From assembly GCA_049511335.1 (NCBI GenBank), contig JBEKYD010000002.1:1-64000 (forward strand): 64,000 nucleotides of DNA, given 5' to 3'. The notes beneath the pieces were generated by a model, which did no database searches, was not told where the DNA came from, and saw only the letters and a list, made by a program, of their open reading frames with translations. Positions 10,617 to 18,863 of the stretch are shown piece by piece; the stretch's first letter is position 1; each line of letters starts with the position of its first letter. Source of the DNA: JBEKYD01 sp049511335. GTDB taxonomy: Bacteria; Acidobacteriota; Terriglobia; Bryobacterales; Bryobacteraceae. A program made the position numbers and the translations under genes.

Positions 10617-11484
10617 CGCGCCGGGTCCGCTCCGCGAAATAGCGTTCCAGGGCTTCGCGCAAAGTCGGCATGGGCGCCAACCCGGCCCGCTCCATCTTAC
10701 CGTTCGACAGCGCCGAATACTTCGGCCGCCGCGCGGCGGTGCGGTACTCGCGCTCATTGGTGGCGAGTAGCATCGGTTCGCGTTTGGCGACGTCGAAGAT
10801 GGTCCGGGCAAACTGGTACCAGGAAACCGGCGCGCCGCCGCCGACGTGAAAGATCCCGGTGTGTCCGCGTTCCACCAATTCGATGGCGCGCATCGCCAGC
10901 AAGGGGGAGTAAGTCGGCGATGCGACATGATCTTCCACTACCCGGATCGGTTGACCGGCCTCCGCCAGCCGCAGCATCAGCTCGACAAAGTTTCCCCGGG
11001 CGGTTTGAAGGCCGCCGGGCCCGAACACTCCGGAAGTGCGCAGGATCAAGGCGTGGTCCAGATAGGCGCGCGCATAGAACTCCCCGGCCAGCTTCGACAC
11101 CGCATAGGCGCTCAGCGGGTGCGGCGAATCGTCTTCGGCGTAAGGATGGTGGTGATGACCGTCAAAAACGTAGTCGGTCGAGAATTGAACCAGGCGCGCA
11201 TCCATTTGGCGGCAGACCAGGGCCAGGTTCCTCACCGCCAGGGCGTTCACCAGATACGCCGCTTGAGGTTCTCTCTCGGCCACATCTACCTGGTTGTAAG
11301 CGGCGGCATTAAAAACCACTTGGGCGTCGAATTGGGTGAGCGCCCTTTCCACCGCCGAGGCGTCGGTAATATCCACCTCGTCGCGATCCCAACCGATCAC
11401 GCCATATTGCCTGGCCTTCAGTTCCCGGACCAATTCGACTCCCAATTGGCCGGAAGATCCAAACACCGCGGCTCTTCGATTCAT
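10597..11484 (-). CDS. rfbD: dTDP-4-dehydrorhamnose reductase
   Basis: An extended short-chain dehydrogenase of 295 residues. The Rossmann motif is FGSSGQLG (8-15), followed by FNAAAYNQVD, the STDYVFDG strand and the YAVSK catalytic Tyr/Lys pair. RfbD reduces dTDP-4-keto-L-rhamnose to dTDP-L-rhamnose with NAD(P)H for cell-surface polysaccharide. The ATG at 11484 has GGGGA upstream; 48 extra codons of open frame before it are basic and Pro-rich and are rejected. No other rhamnose genes are next to it, so a related dTDP-sugar reductase remains possible. Confidence 0.85.
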   Translation of the reverse strand: MNRRAAVFGSSGQLGVELVRELKARQYGVIGWDRDEVDITDASAVERALTQFDAQVVFNAAAYNQVDVAEREPQAAYLVNALAVRNLALVCRQMDARLVQFSTDYVFDGHHHHPYAEDDSPHPLSAYAVSKLAGEFYARAYLDHALILRTSGVFGPGGLQTARGNFVELMLRLAEAGQPIRVVEDHVASPTYSPLLAMRAIELVERGHTGIFHVGGGAPVSWYQFARTIFDVAKREPMLLATNEREYRTAARRPKYSALSNGKMERAGLAPMPTLREALERYFAERTRRVSGLPV

Positions 11485-11576
11485 AGGAATCCCCAGAATA
11501 ACGCATGGTGGAGTCCGTGGCGGGGCTTTCCTGGGCGTCGAGACCGCGCGCTCTTTGTTATTGTAGAATTCGGCCA

Positions 11577-12002
11577 ATGGGGATGACGGAGGAGCAACTT
11601 CGCGAGAGACTGCGCAAGATCTCGGCATTGTTCGAGGGCGCGACGACGCCGGGCGAGCGCAGCGCGGCGGCCGCGGCGCTGGAGCGGATCCGGGCGGCGT
11701 TGCGCGGTAAGGCTCCGCAAGAGCCGCTGCAGGAAATGCAGTTCACGCTGCCGGATCGCTGGCAAAGGCGCTTGTTCGCGGCTTTGTGCCGCCGCTACGG
11801 CCTGGAGCCTTACCGCTATAAGCGGCAGCGCCACACCACGGTGATGGTGCGAGTGCCGCGGTCCTTTGTCGACCGCACGCTTTGGCCGGAATATCTGGAG
11901 CTGCGCACGGCGCTCGATGAGTACCTGAATTACGCCACCGAACGAATCATTCGAGAAGAGGTTTTTGGCGACGCGCGCGATGCGGCGGAACGCACGGGGT
12001 AG
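11577..12002 (+). CDS. DUF2786-like hypothetical protein
   Basis: A protein of about 141 residues. The N-terminus (EEQLRERLRKISALFEGATTPGERSAAAAALERIRAAL) resembles the DUF2786 helix pair. A second part contains WQRRLFAALCRRYGLEPYRYKRQRHTTVMVRVP and a helical end. Function is unknown. Two ATG codons, 11577 and 11583, are possible; neither has a strong ribosome site. It is followed closely by the ParD remnant and is divergent from rfbD. Confidence 0.6.
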   Translation: MGMTEEQLRERLRKISALFEGATTPGERSAAAAALERIRAALRGKAPQEPLQEMQFTLPDRWQRRLFAALCRRYGLEPYRYKRQRHTTVMVRVPRSFVDRTLWPEYLELRTALDEYLNYATERIIREEVFGDARDAAERTG

Positions 12003-12028
12003 CCTTCGCAGGCGGGTGATGAAGCTTT

Positions 12029-12217
12029 GTGGGCGGAAGGGGTGAGTACGTGCGGGAGCTGGTGCGCGCCGGCCAGAAGCGCAAGGCGAGGGAAGGCTTC
12101 GAGGGCGTTTTGTTGGAAGCGCTGAAATCAGAGCCGGAGGCAGTGACGCCGGAATGGTGGGCCGAAATCCGCAAGAGAGTTCGCGGCGGAGTGAAACCGT
12201 CTAAGGCGTCGCGCTAA
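12029..12217 (+). pseudogene. ParD-type antitoxin, N-terminally truncated
   Basis: The 62 residues match the second half of ParD antitoxins: GEYVRELVRAGQKRKAREGFEGVLLEALKSE followed by a PEWWAEIRKRVR tail. The ribbon-helix-helix DNA-binding N-terminus is missing, and two consecutive TGA codons (12017-12022) stand just upstream where it should be. A GTG at 12029 could still start a shortened product. It is followed two bases later by a ParE-like fragment, so this is the remains of a ParDE module. Confidence 0.6.
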
Positions 12218-12219
12218 TC

Positions 12220-12285
12220 GTGCCGCCGGAAATCATCATTCGAGCCGCGGCACGGCGCGAGATGGAAACGGGGTTACGAAAATAG
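12220..12285 (+). pseudogene. ParE-type toxin, N-terminal fragment
   Basis: A GTG at 12220 starts PPEIIIRAAARREMETGLRK and the frame stops at TAG 12283-12285. The first ten to twelve residues look like the start of ParE/RelE toxins (P.I.I...A..E.E), normally about 95 residues long. It lies directly behind the ParD remnant, in the normal antitoxin-toxin order, and is cut off where the convergent radical SAM gene begins. Too short to be functional. Confidence 0.45.
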
Positions 12286-13230
12286 CTCTCCTTGCCGATC
12301 CTCAATCCACAATTCCGGCCGATATTCCACCGGGCGCGGCGAAAGGCCGTAGCGGTTGCGGATCTTGGCCACGCGGTCGCGCAGTTCGTCCTTGTAATCG
12401 CGTCCGAGATACGCGCCTCGGGCGAACAGGCGCCGATATCGCGCTGCCAGTTCCGGGAAGCGTTCCTCCAGAAAAGGGAAGAACACCTTTTGCGCGCTGG
12501 GCATCAGAAACAGAACGCCTTCCCCGAAAGATTGCGCGCCGTGGTCGCGCGCGGCCTTGGCCAGCCGGTCCAGGCTGCGCGGCGAATCGGTCAACCCGGG
12601 CATGATGGGACTGGGCGTTACGCCGACCACGATGCCGGCCCGGCTTAATTCTTCCACGGCGCGCAGGCGGAGCTCGGGACGGGGAGCGCGCGGTTCCAAC
12701 TGGCGGGCCAGAGGTTCGTCCAGCGTGGTGATGGTGAAATACACGTTCAGCACGTTACGCCGGGCGATTTCGCCCAGAAGATCCAGGTCGCGCGCGACCA
12801 GGCCGGATTTGGTGGTGATGCCGAGATGGCGGCCGTTCTCGGCGGCGAAAACGGCCAGGATATCGCGAGTCCTGCCGTAGCGCCGTTCGGCCGGCTGGTA
12901 AGGATCGGTGGCGGTGCCGATCGCGATCCTTTCGCCGGGCGCCACGCGCCGCAGTTCCTGCCGCAGAAGCTGGGCCGAGGCCGCTTTGGCGTAGATGCGA
13001 TCGTCGAATTCGGCCGCGCTCATTTCCATGAATTCGTGGGTGTAGCGCGCATAGCAGTATTTGCAGGCGAACTCGCAGCCGCGATAGGGGTTGATGGTCC
13101 AATCGAACGGCGCGTCCGGACGGGTACGGTTGAGAATGCTCCGCGCGGGCATGTCAAAATACTCCACTTGCCGCTTGGCTTCGAGCCGTTCGCTTGCTGA
13201 AGCCAGGCGCGCGATACCGACCAGGGCCAT
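12274..13230 (-). CDS. Radical SAM protein, SPL/Rv2578c-like
   Basis: A 318-residue protein with a CxxxCxxC iron-sulfur motif in GCEFACKYCYAR (Cys 52, 56 and 59), preceded by FDWTINPYRGC, a hallmark of the spore-photoproduct-lyase-like radical SAM group that includes Rv2578c. Later motifs are GTATDPYQPAE and TPSPIMPGLTDS. These proteins bind a 4Fe-4S cluster and S-adenosylmethionine; the substrate of this subgroup is not known. The last codons overlap the ParE remnant on the other strand. Confidence 0.82.
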   Translation of the reverse strand: MALVGIARLASASERLEAKRQVEYFDMPARSILNRTRPDAPFDWTINPYRGCEFACKYCYARYTHEFMEMSAAEFDDRIYAKAASAQLLRQELRRVAPGERIAIGTATDPYQPAERRYGRTRDILAVFAAENGRHLGITTKSGLVARDLDLLGEIARRNVLNVYFTITTLDEPLARQLEPRAPRPELRLRAVEELSRAGIVVGVTPSPIMPGLTDSPRSLDRLAKAARDHGAQSFGEGVLFLMPSAQKVFFPFLEERFPELAARYRRLFARGAYLGRDYKDELRDRVAKIRNRYGLSPRPVEYRPELWIEDRQGELFS

Positions 13231-13440
13231 ACGGCTAGTTTCGCTTTTTATTCGCCATAACGCAAGGGCTTCTTCGCGCAGCCGGGGAATTCACCTTAGG
13301 GAAAAGGACCGATGGAAGAACGGGCGCCGGTTCTTGCCCACTGAAGGTTTATGCATCTCGACGTGGGCGGCGTGCGCCATAGCAGGTTCGACCAAGGGCT
13401 GCATGATACACTGGAAGCTAAAGCTAAGTTCCCCCGTAGC

Positions 13441-15810
13441 ATGGATTTTCTCAAAGGGCTGAACGCCCAACAGCGCGAAGCGGTGAGCACAACGGAGGGA
13501 CCGCTGCTCATTCTGGCCGGCGCTGGCAGCGGCAAAACCCGTGTCATCACCCACCGTATCGCGTACATCATTACGGCGCGGCATGTGCCGCCGTCGTCTA
13601 TCCTGGCGGTGACGTTCACCAATAAAGCCGCCGGCGAGATGCGCGAGCGAGTGAGTTCGCTGCTCGAAGGGATACGCCTCGAATCGGAGCCGCTGGTATC
13701 GACCTTTCATTCGTTGTGCGTGCGCATGCTCCGCAGAGATGGGGACCCTCTAGCCCGCGTGCGGCCGGGATTCACGCGGCGGTTTTCGATCTATGACGAC
13801 GACGACCAGCTAGCCATTATCAAATCAGTCTACCGCGCGCTCGGTCTCGACGAGAAGGAGTTCATGCAGCACCGCGCGGCCCTGTCGCGCATCAGCCACG
13901 CCAAGAACGTGAAGCAGACGCCGGGGGACGTTTACAAGGAGGCGGTCAACAAAGAGACCGAAGCCCTGGCGGCGGTTTTCGAGGAATACGAGAAAGCGCT
14001 GCGCAACGCCAACGCGCTCGATTTCGACGACCTGCTGCTCGAAGCGGTTCGTTTGCTGCGGCACGACGATGCTACGCGCGAGAGATGGAACCGCCGCTTG
14101 AGCTACGTGATGGTGGATGAGTATCAGGACACCAACCGCAGCCAGTACGAGCTCATGCGCTTGCTTTCCGAATCGCACAACAATGTTTGCGTGGTGGGCG
14201 ATGAGGACCAATCGATCTACAGTTGGCGCGGCGCCGATATCCGCAACATTCTGGACTTCGAGCGCGATTTTCCCAATGCCCGCACCATCCGCCTGGAACA
14301 GAATTACCGGTCGACCAAGAACATTCTGGCGGCGGCTTCGGCGGTGGTGGAGAACAACAAGCAGCGCAAGGGCAAGAAACTCTGGACGGAGGCGAACGCC
14401 GGCGATTCGATCGGTGTGTACGCCGGTTACGACGCCGAAAACGAAGCGCTGTTCGTGGCCGACGCCATTGAAAAGCATCTCACGGCCAATCCCGAAGACC
14501 ACGTGGCGGTCCTCTACCGCACCAACTTTCAATCGCGGCAGATCGAGGAAGCGCTGCGGCGCTACGGCCGGAAGTACAACGTGGTGGGCGGGTTCAGCTT
14601 TTATCAGAGGGCTGAAATCAAGGACGTGGTGGCCTACCTGAAGCTGGCCTCGTCCAATACCGACTCGATGAGCCTGCTGCGAGTCATCAATGTGCCGGCG
14701 CGCGGGATTGGGCGCACCACGGTGGAACAGATCGAGAAAACAGCCCGGGACAAGAACACCAGCCTGTGGGAAGCCACTCAGGATATTATCGACTCGCAGA
14801 ATCTCTCCACCCGTTCGCAATCGTCGCTGGTGACTTTCCGCAACCTGGTGCAGGAGCTATCGCTGGTGGCGAGCGGCGCCGCTTTGCCGGAGTTGATACG
14901 CTTTGTGCTGGAACGGACCGGCTACCGCCGCATGCTGGAGCTGGAGAAGACGCCGGACGCGGAATCGCGCCGCGAGAACCTGGACGAGTTGATCAATGCC
15001 GCCACCGAAGCCGCCGAGCGGGGTGAGGGGCTGGGCGATTTTCTGGATCACGCCGCGCTGGTGGCGGAAGCCGATTCGTTCGACAAGGCCGCGCCGGTGG
15101 CCTTGATGACGCTTCACAACGCCAAGGGCTTGGAATTTCCGGTGGTATTTCTGACCGGCCTCGAGCTGGGCCTGTTCCCGCATAGCCGTTCGGCGAACTC
15201 CGAGGCCGCGCTCGAGGAAGAGCGCCGATTGTGCTACGTCGGCATGACCCGTGCCCGCAAGCGGCTGATCCTGACATGGGCCAAGTTTCGACGGCGTTTC
15301 GGCGGCGGCGACCAGGAACGGGCCACCCCATCCTGGTTCTTGAGCGAGGTGCCCGAAAACCTGGTGGTGGACCTGGGCGTGCAAGATGTGCCGGGAGAAG
15401 TAGGGCTCTATGCCGAGCGTTTCGACGTGCGGCAGGCCGCGCGGCGCAATACGTTCACCGGCAAGACCTACAACTCGGTCGATAATATTTCCCAGTTCTT
15501 TAACCAGCGCGGCATTCCGTTCAACTCGCCCAAGCCGATTTCGCCATCCCCGGCGGCGCCGCCGGCCCGGCCTCCGTTGGTTTCGCGGCCGCAACCAGCC
15601 GCGCCCGCGCTATCCACCGGAACCCCCAAAGCACCGCCGGGAGTTTCGCGAGTGGCGCGCGCGGGCATGACGGTGGTGCACCCCAAGTACGGCGCCGGCA
15701 CCGTGGTGCGTCGCGAAGGCGACGGAGAAGATGCTAAGATCACGGTGAACTTCCCCGGAGTCGGGCTCAAGAAGCTCGTCGAAAAATACGCAGGACTCAA
15801 ACGAAACTGA
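13441..15810 (+). CDS. pcrA: UvrD/PcrA-family DNA helicase
   Basis: A superfamily 1 helicase of 789 residues, starting MDFLKGLNAQQREAV. It has the Q motif, Walker A AGAGSGKTRVI (26-36), motif II VDEYQDTN, motif III VVGDEDQSIYSWRGA, motif IV LEQNYRSTKNI, and motif VI YVGMTRARKRLIL. The C-terminus ends in a Tudor-like segment (GMTVVHPKYGAGTVVRR) that in PcrA/UvrD binds RNA polymerase. The enzyme unwinds DNA 3' to 5' in nucleotide-excision and mismatch repair. The frame is open 30 codons upstream of 13441, but the family starts at MDFLKGLN. The stop codon overlaps the start of a small basic gene. Confidence 0.92.
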   Translation: MDFLKGLNAQQREAVSTTEGPLLILAGAGSGKTRVITHRIAYIITARHVPPSSILAVTFTNKAAGEMRERVSSLLEGIRLESEPLVSTFHSLCVRMLRRDGDPLARVRPGFTRRFSIYDDDDQLAIIKSVYRALGLDEKEFMQHRAALSRISHAKNVKQTPGDVYKEAVNKETEALAAVFEEYEKALRNANALDFDDLLLEAVRLLRHDDATRERWNRRLSYVMVDEYQDTNRSQYELMRLLSESHNNVCVVGDEDQSIYSWRGADIRNILDFERDFPNARTIRLEQNYRSTKNILAAASAVVENNKQRKGKKLWTEANAGDSIGVYAGYDAENEALFVADAIEKHLTANPEDHVAVLYRTNFQSRQIEEALRRYGRKYNVVGGFSFYQRAEIKDVVAYLKLASSNTDSMSLLRVINVPARGIGRTTVEQIEKTARDKNTSLWEATQDIIDSQNLSTRSQSSLVTFRNLVQELSLVASGAALPELIRFVLERTGYRRMLELEKTPDAESRRENLDELINAATEAAERGEGLGDFLDHAALVAEADSFDKAAPVALMTLHNAKGLEFPVVFLTGLELGLFPHSRSANSEAALEEERRLCYVGMTRARKRLILTWAKFRRRFGGGDQERATPSWFLSEVPENLVVDLGVQDVPGEVGLYAERFDVRQAARRNTFTGKTYNSVDNISQFFNQRGIPFNSPKPISPSPAAPPARPPLVSRPQPAAPALSTGTPKAPPGVSRVARAGMTVVHPKYGAGTVVRREGDGEDAKITVNFPGVGLKKLVEKYAGLKRN

Positions 15811-15968
15811 TGAACACGACAACCGTTACCGACAAAGTAGAACGTAAGAAGCAGAAGCGCGCGGCGCGCAAGAAAGCGGCGCCCAAAGCCAAACGGGCCG
15901 CCGGAGTGGCGCGCGGCTCGCAAAAAAGAAAGATTCGTCACCAGACCCAAGGCCAGCGCAAACGGTAA
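15810..15968 (+). CDS. Small basic protein translationally coupled to pcrA
   Basis: A 52-residue frame whose ATG overlaps the pcrA stop (TGATG at 15808-15812). The product starts MNTTTVTDKVERKKQKRAARKK and is nearly half Lys, Arg and Ala, ending RHQTQGQRKR. It resembles disordered nucleic-acid-binding tails. No family is recognised. The coupling and the uninterrupted frame suggest translation, but the composition alone could also arise by chance in GC-rich DNA. Confidence 0.45.
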   Translation: MNTTTVTDKVERKKQKRAARKKAAPKAKRAAGVARGSQKRKIRHQTQGQRKR

Positions 15969-16049
15969 CCGCGAAACCGGCCAGATCGCTCTCGAACTGA
16001 TTCGCATGACTCGACCCACTCGGGAATTCACGCTTCGGGACAGAGCGAT

Positions 16050-17564
16050 TTGTCCCTTTTCGATACCGTGAGCCTCTTTCGCACCAAAAGCATCGACGAA
16101 CTGATCGCCGCTTCCGAGGAGCCATCCAAGAGGCTGCGCAAGACGCTCGGCCCGTGGAGCCTGACGGCGCTGGGGATCGGGGCGGTGATTGGGAGCGGCA
16201 TTTTCACCCTGACGGGTACGGCGGCGGCCGGCAAGACCATCGCCATCAAGTCGATTCTCAACGCCACGGTGATCGACCTGGTGCTGTCGGGCTCGGCGGC
16301 GCACTCGCAGTTGGGACGGCCTGGCGCCGGACCCGCCATCACGCTGTCGTTCCTCCTGGTGGCAATTGCCTGCCTTTTCGCCGGGTTGTGTTACGCGGAA
16401 CTGGCGTCGATGATCCCCGTGGCCGGCAGCGCGTACACCTACTCCTACGCGATTTTGGGCGAGATTGTCGCCTGGATCATCGGCTGGGATCTGATTCTGG
16501 AGTACGCCGTTTCGAATATGTCCGTGGCGGTGGGCTTCTCGGCTTACATACAAGACTTTTGCGACAACCTTTTCGGCTTTCATTTACCGGCGCAACTGGC
16601 CTTTCCGCCCTTCCCGGCGGCGGGCGGCCCGGGCGGCTGGTTCAACGTCCCGGCCCTGGTCATTACGCTGCTGGTGACCTGGGTGCTGGTGCGCGGCGTG
16701 CGCGAGAGCGCCGAAACCAATACCGTCATGGTGGCCATCAAGATTGGGGCTATCCTGCTGTTTTGTTTCGGCGCCGCGGGCGCGGTGAAAACCGCCAACT
16801 GGCATCCTTTCGCGCCCCACGGCTTTTCCGGGATTCTCACCGGCGCGTCCATCGTCTTTTTCACCTACATCGGTTTCGATTCGGTTTCCACGGCCGCGGA
16901 GGAATGCCGCCATCCGCAGCGCGATCTGCCCATCGGCATCATCGCCACGCTGATCGTTTGCACCATTCTGTACGGCTCGGTGTCGTTGGTTCTGACTGGC
17001 CTTGTCAATTATCAAACCCTCAATACCGATTCGCCGGTGGCCGACGCGCTCCGCACTCTGGGCTATAACCGGCTGCGGCTGGTGGTTACGGCCGGCGCGC
17101 TGATGGGAATGCTGTCGTCGCTGCTGGTGTATCAATACGGGCAGGCGCGCATCTGGTTCGCGATGTCGCGCGACGGACTGCTGCCGCGGATGTTTTCGGC
17201 GGTCCACAAGCGCTTTCAGACGCCGCACGTCAGCACCTGGATCGCCGGTTTCGTGGTGGGAATTCCGGCCGGCATCTGGGATATCGATACCTTCGCCGAG
17301 CTTTCCAACATCGGCACCCTGTTCGCCTTCGTGCTGGTTTCGGTGGGGGTGATTGTGCTGCGCGCCAAGCAACCCGACCGTCCGCGGTCGTTCCGGGTGC
17401 CGCTGGTGCCGCTGTTTCCGATCGTCTCGATCGTCTGCTGCGTGGTTCTGATGATGGGCCTGCCCTTGCTAACCTGGCTGCGGTTTTTCGTGTGGCTGGC
17501 GATCGGTCTGGCCATCTACATTCCGTTTGGCCGGAAGCGCAGCTCGCTGGCCGGGGCGGAATAA
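16050..17564 (+). CDS. APC-family amino acid permease (cationic amino acid transporter type)
   Basis: A 504-residue membrane protein with about twelve helices. The first helix carries GIGAVIGSGIFTLTG, the substrate-binding glycine motif of the amino acid-polyamine-cation superfamily, and the protein follows the CAT/YfnA pattern (GASIVFFTYIGFDSVSTAAEECRHPQRDLP). It should import amino acids by proton symport; specificity is unknown. A loop of about 30 residues (SILNATVIDLVLSGSAAHSQ) after helix 1 is longer than usual. The TTG start has GGGA about ten bases upstream; a GTG six codons later is an alternative. Confidence 0.85.
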   Translation: MSLFDTVSLFRTKSIDELIAASEEPSKRLRKTLGPWSLTALGIGAVIGSGIFTLTGTAAAGKTIAIKSILNATVIDLVLSGSAAHSQLGRPGAGPAITLSFLLVAIACLFAGLCYAELASMIPVAGSAYTYSYAILGEIVAWIIGWDLILEYAVSNMSVAVGFSAYIQDFCDNLFGFHLPAQLAFPPFPAAGGPGGWFNVPALVITLLVTWVLVRGVRESAETNTVMVAIKIGAILLFCFGAAGAVKTANWHPFAPHGFSGILTGASIVFFTYIGFDSVSTAAEECRHPQRDLPIGIIATLIVCTILYGSVSLVLTGLVNYQTLNTDSPVADALRTLGYNRLRLVVTAGALMGMLSSLLVYQYGQARIWFAMSRDGLLPRMFSAVHKRFQTPHVSTWIAGFVVGIPAGIWDIDTFAELSNIGTLFAFVLVSVGVIVLRAKQPDRPRSFRVPLVPLFPIVSIVCCVVLMMGLPLLTWLRFFVWLAIGLAIYIPFGRKRSSLAGAE

Positions 17565-17608
17565 CCTAATGCCGCATACTCTTGTCCCTAACCAAGCCTG
17601 CATGACTC

Positions 17609-17745
17609 GTAGGGCGGACGGCCTCGTCCGCGCCTCGTCCGCAGCCGGCCCCCAGGCCGGCTCTTCACTGGTGTCGGACTTTTGATTCTTGGGGAGAAGT
17701 GCGGGACGGGGGCGTCCCGCGCGGACCAGGGGGGTCCGCCCTACT
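17609..17745. repeat. Paired TAGGGCGGAC-family elements, opposite orientation
   Basis: A direct copy begins GTAGGGCGGAC at 17609 and continues with GCCTCGTCCGC and a GCCGGCC/GGCCGGC stem. An inverted copy ends GTCCGCCCTAC at 17744, preceded by GGGACGGGGGCGTCCC. The whole 280-base gap between the permease and cysE is made mostly of such palindromes. Confidence 0.6.
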
Positions 17746-17851
17746 GGACGCCGCGACCGCCCTCGCGAAAAGTATGTGTCATCAGCCAGAATAGGCCGCA
17801 GTTAGCTCTGGCTATCTTGCATTTAGCCGGCTGGGTTGGGATACTGCAGCC

Positions 17852-18787
17852 GTGGGGCGAATTTCGACGGAATCGACCGACTTGACGGAATTGACGGAAC
17901 TGCTGGTCGCGTCGTACGCACGCGGCGGCATCAATCACCTGGATGGGAAAAACCTTCCTTCCAAACAAGCGGTCGCGACCATCACCATGGACCTGCTGCG
18001 GCTGCTATTCCCCGGTTTCTTTTGCGAAGATCTGATCCACTCCTCCGCGATTCGCGGCCAAACCGCTGCCTTGGTGTATAGCGTTGCGGCGCGTCTCGAA
18101 CCCGAGATTCACAAAAGTCTGGAATACGCTCCCCCCGCCGAATTGGAGAGCGCCGGCTTACCCGAGGCCGCCCACTCCCTTACCCTGAAGTTCCTGGCCG
18201 ACCTGCCGCGCATCCGCGAACTGCTCCGCACCGATATCGATGCGGCGTACACCGGCGACCCCGCCGCTCTCAGCGTCGAAGAGGTGATCGTTGCCTACCC
18301 GTTCGTGGAAACCATCGCCGTACAGCGGCTCGCCCACGCGCTATATACGGATCAAGTGCCGCTCATCCCCCGCATCATGACCGAATGGGCGCATGCCCGA
18401 AGCGGTTTGGATCTGCATCCCGGCGCCCGCATCGGCACGCATTTCTTCGTGGATCATTGCACCGGTACGGTAATCGGAGAGACCAGCGTGATCGGAAATC
18501 ACGTCAAGATGTATCAAGGCGTCGGTTTGGTGGCGAAATCTCTCAGCGCCGGGCGTGCCTTGCGTGGACGGAAACGCCATCCGACCATTGAAGACAACGT
18601 AACCATTTATGCCGGCGCCACGATCATCGGCGGCGACACGGTGATCGGCGCTGGAAGCACGATCGGGGCGGGCGTCTTCCTGATGCAGAGCGTCCCGGCA
18701 TACTCCTTGGTGGTGCAGGAAGAGGCCAACGTAAGCGTGACCCCAAAGAGGTCCGGCGACCGCGTGGAGTTAGATTTTCAGATCTGA
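17852..18787 (+). CDS. cysE: Serine O-acetyltransferase
   Basis: A 311-residue protein with an alpha-helical N-terminal half and a C-terminal left-handed beta-helix of hexapeptide repeats (IGTHFFVDHCTGTVIGETSVIGNHVKMYQGVGLVAKS). It transfers acetyl from acetyl-CoA to L-serine, giving O-acetylserine for cysteine synthesis. It follows the longer EpsC/SrpH-like form. The pairing HHxG-type histidines are replaced by HP/ED context (RKRHPTIEDNVTIYAGATIIGG), as in that form. The GTG at 17852 gives the full N-terminus but has no strong ribosome site. Cysteine supply fits the suf operon nearby, though no link is shown. Confidence 0.85.
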   Translation: MGRISTESTDLTELTELLVASYARGGINHLDGKNLPSKQAVATITMDLLRLLFPGFFCEDLIHSSAIRGQTAALVYSVAARLEPEIHKSLEYAPPAELESAGLPEAAHSLTLKFLADLPRIRELLRTDIDAAYTGDPAALSVEEVIVAYPFVETIAVQRLAHALYTDQVPLIPRIMTEWAHARSGLDLHPGARIGTHFFVDHCTGTVIGETSVIGNHVKMYQGVGLVAKSLSAGRALRGRKRHPTIEDNVTIYAGATIIGGDTVIGAGSTIGAGVFLMQSVPAYSLVVQEEANVSVTPKRSGDRVELDFQI

Positions 18788-18863
18788 GAGTTGCAGGCCG
18801 AAGGCCTATTCCACGTGGATCTGGCGTTTTCGACCGCAATGCCACGGCCTGGACTGGACGCCC

